NCBI GenBank assembly: GCA_028868375.1
Contig: JAGWUP010000011.1
Span: 38,496 to 102,495, forward strand
Source: Elusimicrobiota bacterium
GTDB lineage: Bacteria > Elusimicrobiota > Elusimicrobia > UBA1565 > UBA9628
DNA length: 64,000 nucleotides
Direction of reading: 5' to 3'
In this document: positions 35,926 to 43,669 of the stretch, piece after piece
Numbering within the stretch: position 1 is the first letter of the stretch
Layout of the letters: every line of letters begins with the position of its first letter
Translations under genes and position numbers: made by a program
The notes under the pieces: generated by a model
Databases searched by the model: none
What the model saw: only the letters and a program-made list of their open reading frames with translations
Told to the model about the DNA's origin: nothing

Positions 35926-36408
35926 ATGGCGCGTTTCGGGCGGCTCGAGGATTCCTGCTGGCGGGGCCAATTCGCCTGGGAGGCTCTGGCCCTGCTCAAG
36001 CGGCGAGCGCGCGAGGAAAATCTTTCATGGGAGCGCCTGCTGCGCCTGCGCGAGCAGGCGGAGCAGGCCCTGCGGCGGCGGCTTGCGGAGCTTAAGCGCC
36101 GCAACGCCGAATTGGCCGAGCGGGCGAGGGCGGCCGAGGAGCTGGCCGGCGATTTGGAGCTGCGGCTGCGGCGGGACCTGGAGGTCGCCGCGGCCAGAAG
36201 CGAGCGGGAGAAGGCCGGATTAGAGGAAGAGGCCAAGCGCCTGCGCCTGCTCTTGGAGCAGGCGCGCCGGCGCCAGGCGGCCGAGAGCGCTCGCTGGCAG
36301 GACGAGCTGGCGGCGGCCAAGCGCGCCGCGGCGCAAGCGCCAACGCGGCCGGGCGGCCCGGAAGACCCCGGCCAAGATTTACGATCATTTAATAATCCTT
36401 TAATATAA
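35926..36408 (+). CDS. Coiled-coil protein of unknown function
   Basis: 160 residues. After a short N-terminal segment (DSCWRGQFAWEALALLKRR) almost the whole protein (about 30-135) is a charged Arg/Glu/Ala heptad-like helix without a signal peptide or transmembrane segment, followed by a Pro/Gly tail. It is predicted to be cytoplasmic and elongated. No family recognised; it has its own promoter and stands between tsaD and the surface-protein locus. Confidence 0.55.
   Translation: MARFGRLEDSCWRGQFAWEALALLKRRAREENLSWERLLRLREQAEQALRRRLAELKRRNAELAERARAAEELAGDLELRLRRDLEVAAARSEREKAGLEEEAKRLRLLLEQARRRQAAESARWQDELAAAKRAAAQAPTRPGGPEDPGQDLRSFNNPLI
36378..36406 (+). promoter_or_regulatory. Candidate promoter TTTACG-17-TAATAT upstream of the surface-protein locus
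   Basis: An AT-rich patch unusual for this DNA holds TTTACG (36378-36383) and TAATAT (36401-36406), 17 bp apart, about 44 nt before ATG 36450. It lies partly in the end of the preceding gene. Confidence 0.4.
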
Positions 36409-36449
36409 AATCTTCTCTGTTCCTCTAGACTAAGGACCTAAGACCTGGC

Positions 36450-39400
36450 ATGCTCATGCGCCCGATGAGACGACAACGCCGCCTGCCGCGCCTGCTCGGC
36501 GCGGGCCTGCTGCTTTGGATTTCCCAGGCCTTCCTGGCTCCCCGCGCCGGCGCCGTCCAGATCTTCATCGAGAGCGCCTTCGTCCACCGCAACAACCAGA
36601 ACTGCGTCGCCACCGACAACGGCCACGGCGTCATCCGCTTCCGCTGTCCGCCGTTGCCCGGCACGGTGGGCTGCAGCGCTACGACGCCTTCCTGCAGCGA
36701 TACGGCGGATGTCGGCCATGCGGGGTTTTGCTCCGCGGGTTCGTCGGCCTGCGGCAATGCCGATGCCAGCGAGGGGCCCTGCGAGCAGCCTTGCGACGTC
36801 GGCGTGACGCATCAGCCCGGGTTTAATTGCGGCAATGGAGACCCCTGCGCGACGGCCGGCATCACGGGCAGCGGCAGCAACCAGCAGTTCGGCAACATCT
36901 CCAACGACCCTGAGATACAGTTCGATCAGGAGACCTCGGTGCAGGCCTGCGAGAATTCGATCGGCCTGCTCCTGCCCAAGGCCGACGGCAACGGCCCGCT
37001 CAAGCCGGGCTCCGTCTACACCAATGTCTGCAACGCCAGCATGTTCTTGTGCGCCTCGGTGGGCTACAGCACGGAGGACACGACCGCGGCCGTGGCGGTC
37101 GACGAATTGTCCTTCGAGGTGTTCAAGTTCCAGGACGGCTCCAACCCGCTCGATCCGGCCTCCACTCCGCCATTGCGCACCTTCTTCATCGACGCTCCGG
37201 GGATACTGCCGGGCGCTACGACCAGCGATGCCAGCGGGCCCCTGGGGCCGTTCTGCGCGCTGTGGGACGGCTCGACCAACATCCAGGGAGGCTTCGGCAA
37301 ATCGAACGGCACCTACGGCTTTAGGACGACGGTGCAGACCAATCAGACCGGGGCCAGCGGCAACATCCAGATCACCCAGACCCGCGCCTATCCCTCCGGC
37401 GCCACCCGCGACGCCAATCCCTCCTGCGCCCCGCTGGGCTGCGTAGTGTCGCAGCAGCCGATCACCGTGGACGTCACCGACGTCCACGTCGTGCGCTCCT
37501 CGCCGACCTTGGTGGGCACCATCACGCCCGTGCCGGCCGAGCCTTATAACATCTTCTACCGCCTCTCGAAGGACGCCACGGCCTTCCTCACGATCAACAG
37601 CGTCGACTCGAGCGGAAACGTCGTCGGCCCGGTGCGGCATATCCTCACCGGCATCCCCCGCGTCGGGGAGGGGGTGCCGAACGGCTCGCTGACCAACGGG
37701 GACTCCTGGGACGGGCGGCAGGACAACGGGGACTTCGCCCCGCCGGGCGTCTACGTGGGGGTCATCCAGGCCTTTGTCACCGACCAGTTCGGCGGGGACC
37801 TGTCCGTGGCCACGACCTTCCAGATCGGCCTGGACCCCCTGAAGATCACCGACATCCGCGTGCAGCCGCTGCTGGACCAGGCCACCTCCCTGGCCGTGCT
37901 CGATTACGTGCTGACCGAGCCGGCGACGACCTACATCGACATCTATCCCCCGAACACGCAGTTCTGCAAGCTGGCCACCAACGTCAACGATCCCTCCCTC
38001 GACGGCGGGGCCGGGGCGCCCGCGAAGGACTTTCAGGCCAGCTCCGGCGGCTGCACGGTGGGGGTCGATTTCACCGCGGTCCAGCCCGTGCGCAGCATCG
38101 TCGAGCAGAAGACCTCGCGCACGGGAGTCGTCAGCTTCTGGGACGGGCGCGACAACAGCGGCAACCTCCTTGGGGACGGCAATTACATCTTCGTGATGTA
38201 CGCCTCGCTGCCTTCCAGGAACGGAGAGCCTTACGAGGGCCACGACGGCGACAAGCGTATTTGGACTTCTCAGGCCAAGAGCGGATTGCTGCCGGTCATC
38301 CGCGGTTTCGTGCGGATCAGCCAGATCGCCCCGGAGTCCTCCGTCATCGGCTCGAGCCCCGCCGTGGCGGGCCTCGATCCTTTCCTTTTTAAGTATTCCC
38401 TGTCGCGTGACGCCATCGTCAACATGGACCTCTACGACGCCACGGGGCTCAAGCACATCAAGACGCTCGTGCATAACGAGCTGCGCCCCGGCGGGTTCGG
38501 CAACGTCGAGCGCTGGGACGGCGGCACCGACGACAACGGTTTCATGGTCTCCTCCGGGACCTATCTGGTCCAATTGACGGCCGCCGATCCGTCCTATCCC
38601 GCCAAGGTCTCCACGACCACGGCCCTCTTTCCGGTGGACCTCTTCCGCGTCACCGATCTGCAGAGCACCCCGCTCTTGTCGGGAGCCTCCGATTTCCTGA
38701 CGGTCAGCTACCAGCTCTCGCAGGCGATGGAGGTCGAGCTCAACATCTATCCTCCGGGCACCGTCATCAAGAACACGGCGACGATCTGGCCGCCGTGCTC
38801 GCAGGGCGTGAGCTTCCCCACGCAGACCTGCGCCGACATCACGGACGCGTCGGGCCATGGCAACGTAAACCCCGTCTTTTCGATCCACGGCTACCGCAGC
38901 GGGCGGCTTCGTATCACGGAGCAATGGGACGGCCGCGACGTCAACGGGCTGCTCCTTGCCGACGGCCAATACGTCTTCGTCCTGGTCGCGCAGTCGACGG
39001 CCACCGCGGGCGTCGGGGCCACGCCCTATTACCCGACCGACAAAACCTTCGGCACGGTCTCGATCCAGCGAGGCCAAGTGCTCTTCCCCAGCTTCAAGGT
39101 GGTGCCGGACGTGCCGAAGCTGTTCAACTCCAGCAACACGATCACCCTGGATCCCTTCGACGTCGACTATTCCCTGACGCGCGAGTCCTCCGTGACGATC
39201 CAGATTCTCAACACCAACGTCCCCCCGGCGGTGGTGCGCACCCTCATCAGCGGGCAGGTCCGCGAGGGGGACATTCTCCTGACCGAGGTCTGGGACGGGC
39301 GCGACGACAACGGCAACTTCCTGCCGCCCGGCTTCTATACGGTGCGCGCCGTGGCCAGCGACCTGGCCTCGGAGGCCAGCGAGCTGTCGATCTCGACGGC

Positions 39401-40145
39401 AGAGGCGACGATCTCCTACGACCCCCTGCGCATCTACGACGTCGCCGTCTCGCCCGTGGAGCTGGGCGGCGCCGGAGCGACGATTTTCTATCAGGTTTCC
39501 GAGCCGATGAAGGTGGCGATCAAGATCTACAAGCCGAACACCGTCTTCGACGCGCAAGGCAATCCCACGCCGCCGGAAAGCGTCTCCCTGGTCAAGCGCA
39601 TCGTGGGCGTCAAGCCCGCGCGCACCCAGATCGAGGACGTCTGGGACGGCACCGATTTGACGTTGAGCCTGGTGCCGGACGGCGACTACAAGTTCAAGAT
39701 CGTCGGCTCCACGGACGTCAAGGCCATCGACGATTTGACCGGCAACGTGCTCATCCCGAGCGAGCTGTCCGAGGACCGCGTCATCGGCGACATCCCGGTG
39801 GTGCGGGGGGCCTCGGCCGATCCACAGTCCGATTTCGAGAACAACAGCTTCGTCTTCCCCAACCCGGTCAGGGGGCCGCAGGCCACTTTCCAGGTCTACA
39901 TGCCGTTCCAGGGCACGATGAAGCTCAAGATCTACGACGTGGCCGGGGAGCTCGTCTTCGAGCATGATTTCGGCGAGCAGTCTCCGAGCTTCTCGTCGAA
40001 CGGGCCGCTGCAGTTCGTTTGGAATCGGACCAACGAGGCCGGACGGCCCGTGGCGCGCGGCATCTATTTCGCCGTTCTGCGCGCCGAGGAAACCCTCGGC
40101 GGCAAGGCGGTCTTGCAGACGGTCAAGAAATTCCTGATCCCATGA
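36450..40145 (+). CDS. Giant secreted surface protein with FlgD-like Ig repeats and type IX-style C-terminal domain
   Basis: 1231 residues with a signal peptide. A cysteine-rich part (about 70-160, nine or more cysteines) is followed by six FlgD-like Ig modules marked by WDGR/G/T signatures near residues 419, 564, 688, 826, 947 and 1064. The last about 90 residues start at FVFPNPVRG and contain WNRTNEAGRPVARGIYFAVL; this resembles the C-terminal sorting or FlgD-type domain of proteins exported by type IX-like systems. The next gene, overlapping by 4 nt, encodes a PorV-family protein. Probably exported across the outer membrane and displayed; adhesion or a filament-associated role is inference. 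ATGs at 36456 and 36465 are alternative starts. Confidence 0.8.
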   Translation: MLMRPMRRQRRLPRLLGAGLLLWISQAFLAPRAGAVQIFIESAFVHRNNQNCVATDNGHGVIRFRCPPLPGTVGCSATTPSCSDTADVGHAGFCSAGSSACGNADASEGPCEQPCDVGVTHQPGFNCGNGDPCATAGITGSGSNQQFGNISNDPEIQFDQETSVQACENSIGLLLPKADGNGPLKPGSVYTNVCNASMFLCASVGYSTEDTTAAVAVDELSFEVFKFQDGSNPLDPASTPPLRTFFIDAPGILPGATTSDASGPLGPFCALWDGSTNIQGGFGKSNGTYGFRTTVQTNQTGASGNIQITQTRAYPSGATRDANPSCAPLGCVVSQQPITVDVTDVHVVRSSPTLVGTITPVPAEPYNIFYRLSKDATAFLTINSVDSSGNVVGPVRHILTGIPRVGEGVPNGSLTNGDSWDGRQDNGDFAPPGVYVGVIQAFVTDQFGGDLSVATTFQIGLDPLKITDIRVQPLLDQATSLAVLDYVLTEPATTYIDIYPPNTQFCKLATNVNDPSLDGGAGAPAKDFQASSGGCTVGVDFTAVQPVRSIVEQKTSRTGVVSFWDGRDNSGNLLGDGNYIFVMYASLPSRNGEPYEGHDGDKRIWTSQAKSGLLPVIRGFVRISQIAPESSVIGSSPAVAGLDPFLFKYSLSRDAIVNMDLYDATGLKHIKTLVHNELRPGGFGNVERWDGGTDDNGFMVSSGTYLVQLTAADPSYPAKVSTTTALFPVDLFRVTDLQSTPLLSGASDFLTVSYQLSQAMEVELNIYPPGTVIKNTATIWPPCSQGVSFPTQTCADITDASGHGNVNPVFSIHGYRSGRLRITEQWDGRDVNGLLLADGQYVFVLVAQSTATAGVGATPYYPTDKTFGTVSIQRGQVLFPSFKVVPDVPKLFNSSNTITLDPFDVDYSLTRESSVTIQILNTNVPPAVVRTLISGQVREGDILLTEVWDGRDDNGNFLPPGFYTVRAVASDLASEASELSISTAEATISYDPLRIYDVAVSPVELGGAGATIFYQVSEPMKVAIKIYKPNTVFDAQGNPTPPESVSLVKRIVGVKPARTQIEDVWDGTDLTLSLVPDGDYKFKIVGSTDVKAIDDLTGNVLIPSELSEDRVIGDIPVVRGASADPQSDFENNSFVFPNPVRGPQATFQVYMPFQGTMKLKIYDVAGELVFEHDFGEQSPSFSSNGPLQFVWNRTNEAGRPVARGIYFAVLRAEETLGGKAVLQTVKKFLIP

Positions 40146-41110
40146 ACTCCCGCGCCAAGGCCGTCGCGCTAGCCCTTCTGTTCTCGAGCGTTTCCGCGCG
40201 CGCGATCAACGACAACGCGGGGACGGCCGGCGGGGCGTTCTTGAAGATCGGCCAGGGCTCGGCGCGGGCGATGGCGTTGGGCCAGTCCTACGTGGCCCTG
40301 GCCGAGGGCTCCGACGCCCTGACCTGGAACCCGGCCGGCCTCGGCGTCACGCAGCAAAAGGAGTTCGCCTATTCCTATCTGCGCTATGTCCAGAATCTCG
40401 ACACGCCGCTTTACATGGCCTATGCCCAGCCTTTGGGACGGACGGTCTGGGGCGGCAACGTGGCCTATTTGAGCGCCAACGGCTTCGACGTCCGGGACGC
40501 CAACGGCGTCCCGCTGCCCAACGACAGCGTCCAAGTGCACGACGGTTTCGGGACGATCGGGGTGGCGCGCTCCTTCTGGTACGAGAAGGTGTTCCTGGGC
40601 GGCGCGGTGCGCGCCATCCACGAGGACAACGCCGGCTCCATCCACGACACCATCGTCGGCGACGCCGGCGTGCTGCTCAAGCCCAATAATGTCCTGTCCT
40701 TGGGGTTCGCGGCGCAGAATTTCGGCTCCAAGCGGGCCAACGTCGCGGAGATCACGCGCGCGGGCGCGGGTTTCCGCCTGGGCGATTTCGTGCTCATCGG
40801 CACGGAGATCAGCAAGGCCCAGGACACCGGCGTGCACGTCGGCATAGGCGTCGAGTTCCAGGTTCCCGAGGAATACCTGGAGATCGGCCAGCTCGCTTTC
40901 CGTGTCGGCTGGTTCAACGCCGACAACCTCGGGCAAAGCTACAGCAGCGAGCTGCAGACGCTGAGCCTGGACCATTCCAGCGGCTTGTCCTTCGGCTTCG
41001 GCCTGTTCACCTCCGAGGCGTTCGGCTACGGCTTGGGGCTCGACTACGCCTTCGTCCCCTTCGGGGCGCTGGGCACGGTGGATCAAATCTCGATGAAGAT
41101 CAAATTTTAG
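40142..41110 (+). CDS. PorV/PorQ-family outer-membrane protein
   Basis: 322 residues with signal peptide. The N-terminal signature GGAFLKIGQGSARAMALG followed by EGSDALTWNPAGL is characteristic of the PorV/PorQ (UPF0164) family of FadL-like barrels, and the C-terminus ends in phenylalanine as in outer-membrane barrels. In Bacteroidota PorV shuttles type IX substrates to the surface. Here it overlaps the gene for a protein with a type IX-like C-terminal domain (ATGA), suggesting a dedicated secretion partner. The PorKLMN/SprA machinery is not in the window. Confidence 0.85.
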   Translation: MNSRAKAVALALLFSSVSARAINDNAGTAGGAFLKIGQGSARAMALGQSYVALAEGSDALTWNPAGLGVTQQKEFAYSYLRYVQNLDTPLYMAYAQPLGRTVWGGNVAYLSANGFDVRDANGVPLPNDSVQVHDGFGTIGVARSFWYEKVFLGGAVRAIHEDNAGSIHDTIVGDAGVLLKPNNVLSLGFAAQNFGSKRANVAEITRAGAGFRLGDFVLIGTEISKAQDTGVHVGIGVEFQVPEEYLEIGQLAFRVGWFNADNLGQSYSSELQTLSLDHSSGLSFGFGLFTSEAFGYGLGLDYAFVPFGALGTVDQISMKIKF

Positions 41111-41145
41111 CCATGCCCCTTAATCTTTTTTTAATGGACGGCGCC

Positions 41146-41174
41146 TTGACAACGTGGGGGGGCGCTGTTACACT
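41146..41174 (+). promoter_or_regulatory. Strong promoter TTGACA-17-TACACT of the pilin genes
   Basis: Perfect -35 TTGACA (41146-41151), 17-bp spacer, TACACT (41169-41174). GTG 41182 begins 7 nt later, so the first pilin message should be leaderless. Confidence 0.75.
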
Positions 41175-41181
41175 CGAAAAA

Positions 41182-41358
41182 GTGAAACGGAAGCAAAATT
41201 CTCGTCGGAGAGCCCGATCGGGGCAGACCGCCGTCGAATACATGCTGACGACCCTGCTGCTGGTGACGGTTTTCGCCTCGATGTTCGGCTTCATGCAGAG
41301 CGGCCTGAAGACCTTGTTTCGCAGGGCCGCGATCTCGATCTTGACGTCTTATTATTAA
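41182..41358 (+). CDS. Flp-type pilin (class III prepilin) 1
   Basis: 58 residues. A basic leader ends at SG, and processing after glycine would give QTAVEYMLTTLLL with glutamate at mature position 5 and a following hydrophobic helix, the pattern of Flp/Tad pilins. The mature protein is about 40 residues and would be a pilus subunit or minor pilin. GTG start, with the strong promoter 7 nt upstream, at the head of the Tad locus. Confidence 0.75.
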   Translation: MKRKQNSRRRARSGQTAVEYMLTTLLLVTVFASMFGFMQSGLKTLFRRAAISILTSYY

Positions 41359-41374
41359 GGAAGGAGGTTTGGGG

Positions 41375-41584
41375 ATGAAATACTTGCTCATGGCCCAGAA
41401 TCGCCTCGCCAGGCTGCGGGAGGAGAAGGGACAGAACACAGTCGAGTACCTGATGATCGTCGCCGTGGTCGTGGGGGTCGTGCTGGTCGTAGGCAAGCTG
41501 ATCAAAAGCCAGCTGCCTGGAGTCTGGCAGAACATCATGGGCATGATCACCAACGCCTCGAGCAGCTTGGGCAGCGGCGGCTAG
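41375..41584 (+). CDS. Flp-type pilin (class III prepilin) 2
   Basis: 69 residues. The leader ends EEKG and the mature protein would start QNTVEYLMIVAVVV, again with glutamate 5. Slightly longer than the first pilin, with a hydrophilic C-terminal part ending SSLGSGG. A perfect AAGGAGG ribosome binding site 7 nt before ATG suggests high translation, so this is the better candidate for the major pilin. The prepilin peptidase (TadV) is not in the window. Confidence 0.78.
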   Translation: MKYLLMAQNRLARLREEKGQNTVEYLMIVAVVVGVVLVVGKLIKSQLPGVWQNIMGMITNASSSLGSGG

Positions 41585-41630
41585 GGATCGCGGGTTCAAG
41601 GCGATTGAAGAGACATGAGGCTCCAAGACC

Positions 41631-42101
41631 ATGAGCGCGCGCGCGCGGGCAGGGAATATCCGGCAGGCAGGGCCGCTCGGCCAGGTCGTCGTCGAGATGC
41701 TCTTGATCCTGCCGGTGTTCTTGACCATCGTGTTCACGATCATGGAGTTGGGCCAGCTGGCCTTCTGGACATTGATGCTCAATCACGCCACCTACGAGTG
41801 CGCGCGGATCGGAGCCTTGCGTGACGGGCCCGATCCGGGCGGCTCGGGGCTCAAGACCGTTCCCCTGCAACCCATCATGACGAGAATCATCAAGGGGGCC
41901 GTCGTGTCCTCCCGCATGGATCATCCCCGCGTGGACCCGCAGGCGCAGTTGACGAACTATGACCTGGTCGTGACCGGGCAATATGCCGTTCCTCTGGTGT
42001 TTCCGATCGCTAACATCATCTTGGCCAAGCCGAGGGGGAGCTACAGGCGCACGATCGAATCCGTCGTCCGCATGCCGATCGAGCAGCCTCTGAGCAGATA
42101 A
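41631..42101 (+). CDS. TadE-type pseudopilin
   Basis: 156 residues. The segment GQVVVEMLLILPVFLTIVF gives a G-Q cleavage site with glutamate 5 and the TadE-like helix, followed by NHATYECARIGAL, typical of TadE/TadG proteins. The C-terminal 100 residues are extracytoplasmic. Pseudopilins of this type are processed like Flp and support pilus assembly. It stands between the pilins and cpaB. Confidence 0.8.
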   Translation: MSARARAGNIRQAGPLGQVVVEMLLILPVFLTIVFTIMELGQLAFWTLMLNHATYECARIGALRDGPDPGGSGLKTVPLQPIMTRIIKGAVVSSRMDHPRVDPQAQLTNYDLVVTGQYAVPLVFPIANIILAKPRGSYRRTIESVVRMPIEQPLSR

Positions 42102-42104
42102 GTC

Positions 42105-42860
42105 ATGGAAAAAAAGGGCGTGCTGGTGCCGATGCTGCTGGCGATCGCGGCCGCTATCCTCTACTTGATGGTGCTGACCAGCAAGGAGCGGGCGCTGAGC
42201 AACAACTACGAGATGGGCCAGGTGCTGGTGGCCCGCGTCGATCTTCCGGAGCGCACGGTGCTCAAGGAGGACATGGTCGAGGCTGTCTCGGTGCCCCGCC
42301 GCTTCATGGAGCAGGACGCCTTCGAGGTGAAGACCCCCTCCGACATCAAGATGATCAACAATCTGGTCACGCGCATACGCATTCCGAAGGGAAATCAGAT
42401 CACGCAATCGGCCCTGATCTCCTTGTCGCCCGACGCGGGCTTGAGCGTCAAGGTTCCGCCGGGCTATCGCGGGGCCATCCTGTCGGTCGACCCGGAGATG
42501 AAGGCCTTGATCAAGCCCGGCGACCACGTCGACGTGCTTGTGACTTTCGACGCAGTGATGGCGGACGGGCACAAGGAAAAGGTGACCGCGACGATCCTGC
42601 AGAACGTCTTGGTGATCGCGGTGGGCACGAACATGGGCCAGGGGATGAACGCCAAGCAGTTCAATGCGGCCAGCGCCAGCGAGAACAAGGCGGCCGCGTT
42701 CTCCGAGAAATCGATGATCAGCGTGGCGCTCAATCCCGACGAGGCGCAGTATCTCGCGCTGGCGATGGTCCAGGGGCAGATTTCAGTCATCGTCCGCGGC
42801 TTGGGCGACGTCGAGATGCACCCGATGGAGATGGCGAGCTTCAGGAGGCTTTTCAAGTAA
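42105..42860 (+). CDS. cpaB: Flp pilus assembly protein CpaB/RcpC (SAF domain)
   Basis: 251 residues. An N-terminal membrane helix is followed by a SAF-type domain (GQVLVARVDLPERTVLKEDM) and the CpaB core with VPPGYRGAILSVDPE and IKPGDHVDVLVTF. CpaB/RcpC is a periplasmic partner of the secretin in Tad secretion. It begins 3 nt after the TadE stop and lies upstream of the secretin, the standard order. Confidence 0.9.
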   Translation: MEKKGVLVPMLLAIAAAILYLMVLTSKERALSNNYEMGQVLVARVDLPERTVLKEDMVEAVSVPRRFMEQDAFEVKTPSDIKMINNLVTRIRIPKGNQITQSALISLSPDAGLSVKVPPGYRGAILSVDPEMKALIKPGDHVDVLVTFDAVMADGHKEKVTATILQNVLVIAVGTNMGQGMNAKQFNAASASENKAAAFSEKSMISVALNPDEAQYLALAMVQGQISVIVRGLGDVEMHPMEMASFRRLFK

Positions 42861-42912
42861 CGTCGGACAAGGCGGCGACGACAAGTACGACGACGGACAA
42901 CAGTACGACAAC

Positions 42913-43668
42913 GTGAAGAGACAACTGAGACTAGAGAGTCTGTGCCTTGCCCTCGCCCTGCTGGGCTGGGGCGCGCCCGCCGTTTTCGCCCAGCCGGCGG
43001 ACAGCTTGATCGCCGTCTCCGCGGACATCGTCGAGATTTCCGGCTCCGTCGAGCATAACGTGGGGTTTTCCTGGGGGCCGTTCCAGACGGGGATCAATTT
43101 CGCCGAGAAGTCGATCCCGGGCATCTATCATGTCGGAGACTTCGCCAGGCAGACGGCGCTGCAGACCTCTCTCAAGCTTTTGGAAACGGAGGGCAAGGCG
43201 CAGTTGTTGTCGAATCCCAAGGTCATCGTGCAGGCGGGCAGCCAGGCGAACTTCACCGTCGGAGGTCTGCAGCCCTATCCGGTCTGCAACAATCAGGGCT
43301 GCTCGGCGGAGCTCAAGAAGATCGCCACCGTCCTCAACATCGTGCCCGTGATCAACCCCAACAAGAAGGACACCATCCGCGCCGAGTTCCAACTGGAGGT
43401 CAGCAACCCCGATTTCTCCAAGCCCGTGCAGATCGGCGGCACGTCCGTGCCCTCGGTCATCACGCGGCAGATACAGACTTCCGTGGAGCTTAAGAGCGGG
43501 GAGACCTTGGTGATCGGCGGCTTGAAATCCAGCAACAAGAACGTCACGATCTCGCGCGTGCCCTTCTTGGGGCATATCCCGATCATCGGCCTGTTGTTCA
43601 CGACCAAGGACATCGTCGAGCAGCAGAGCTCGCTGTTCTTGTTCATCACGATGGAGATCATCAAGTAA
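42913..43668 (+). CDS. cpaC: Short CpaC/RcpA-like secretin (secretin domain only)
   Basis: 251 residues with a signal peptide. Nearly the entire mature protein is the secretin domain: QLLSNPKVIVQAGSQANFTVGG, VELKSGETLVIGG and the signature VPFLGHIPIIGLLF near the end. CpaC proteins normally have 400 or more residues with N-terminal periplasmic domains; these are absent here. It may form the outer-membrane channel with CpaB or the unusual TadB extension supplying the periplasmic contacts. GTG start after a 52-nt spacer of repetitive GACAA/TACGAC sequence. Confidence 0.82.
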   Translation: MKRQLRLESLCLALALLGWGAPAVFAQPADSLIAVSADIVEISGSVEHNVGFSWGPFQTGINFAEKSIPGIYHVGDFARQTALQTSLKLLETEGKAQLLSNPKVIVQAGSQANFTVGGLQPYPVCNNQGCSAELKKIATVLNIVPVINPNKKDTIRAEFQLEVSNPDFSKPVQIGGTSVPSVITRQIQTSVELKSGETLVIGGLKSSNKNVTISRVPFLGHIPIIGLLFTTKDIVEQQSSLFLFITMEIIK

Positions 43669-43669
43669 C

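Noticed and set aside
36409..36449. Horizontal transfer boundary suggested by the AT-rich patch before the surface-protein gene
   Set aside because: The patch is only about 40 bp and fits a promoter; the genes on either side have the same GC-rich style.
36438..39965. Very long minus-strand open frame (1175 codons) opposite the surface-protein gene
   Set aside because: Lies wholly antisense to a protein with clear repeated modules; its product is His/Asp/Arg/Val-rich without domains, the expected artefact of GC-rich codon use.
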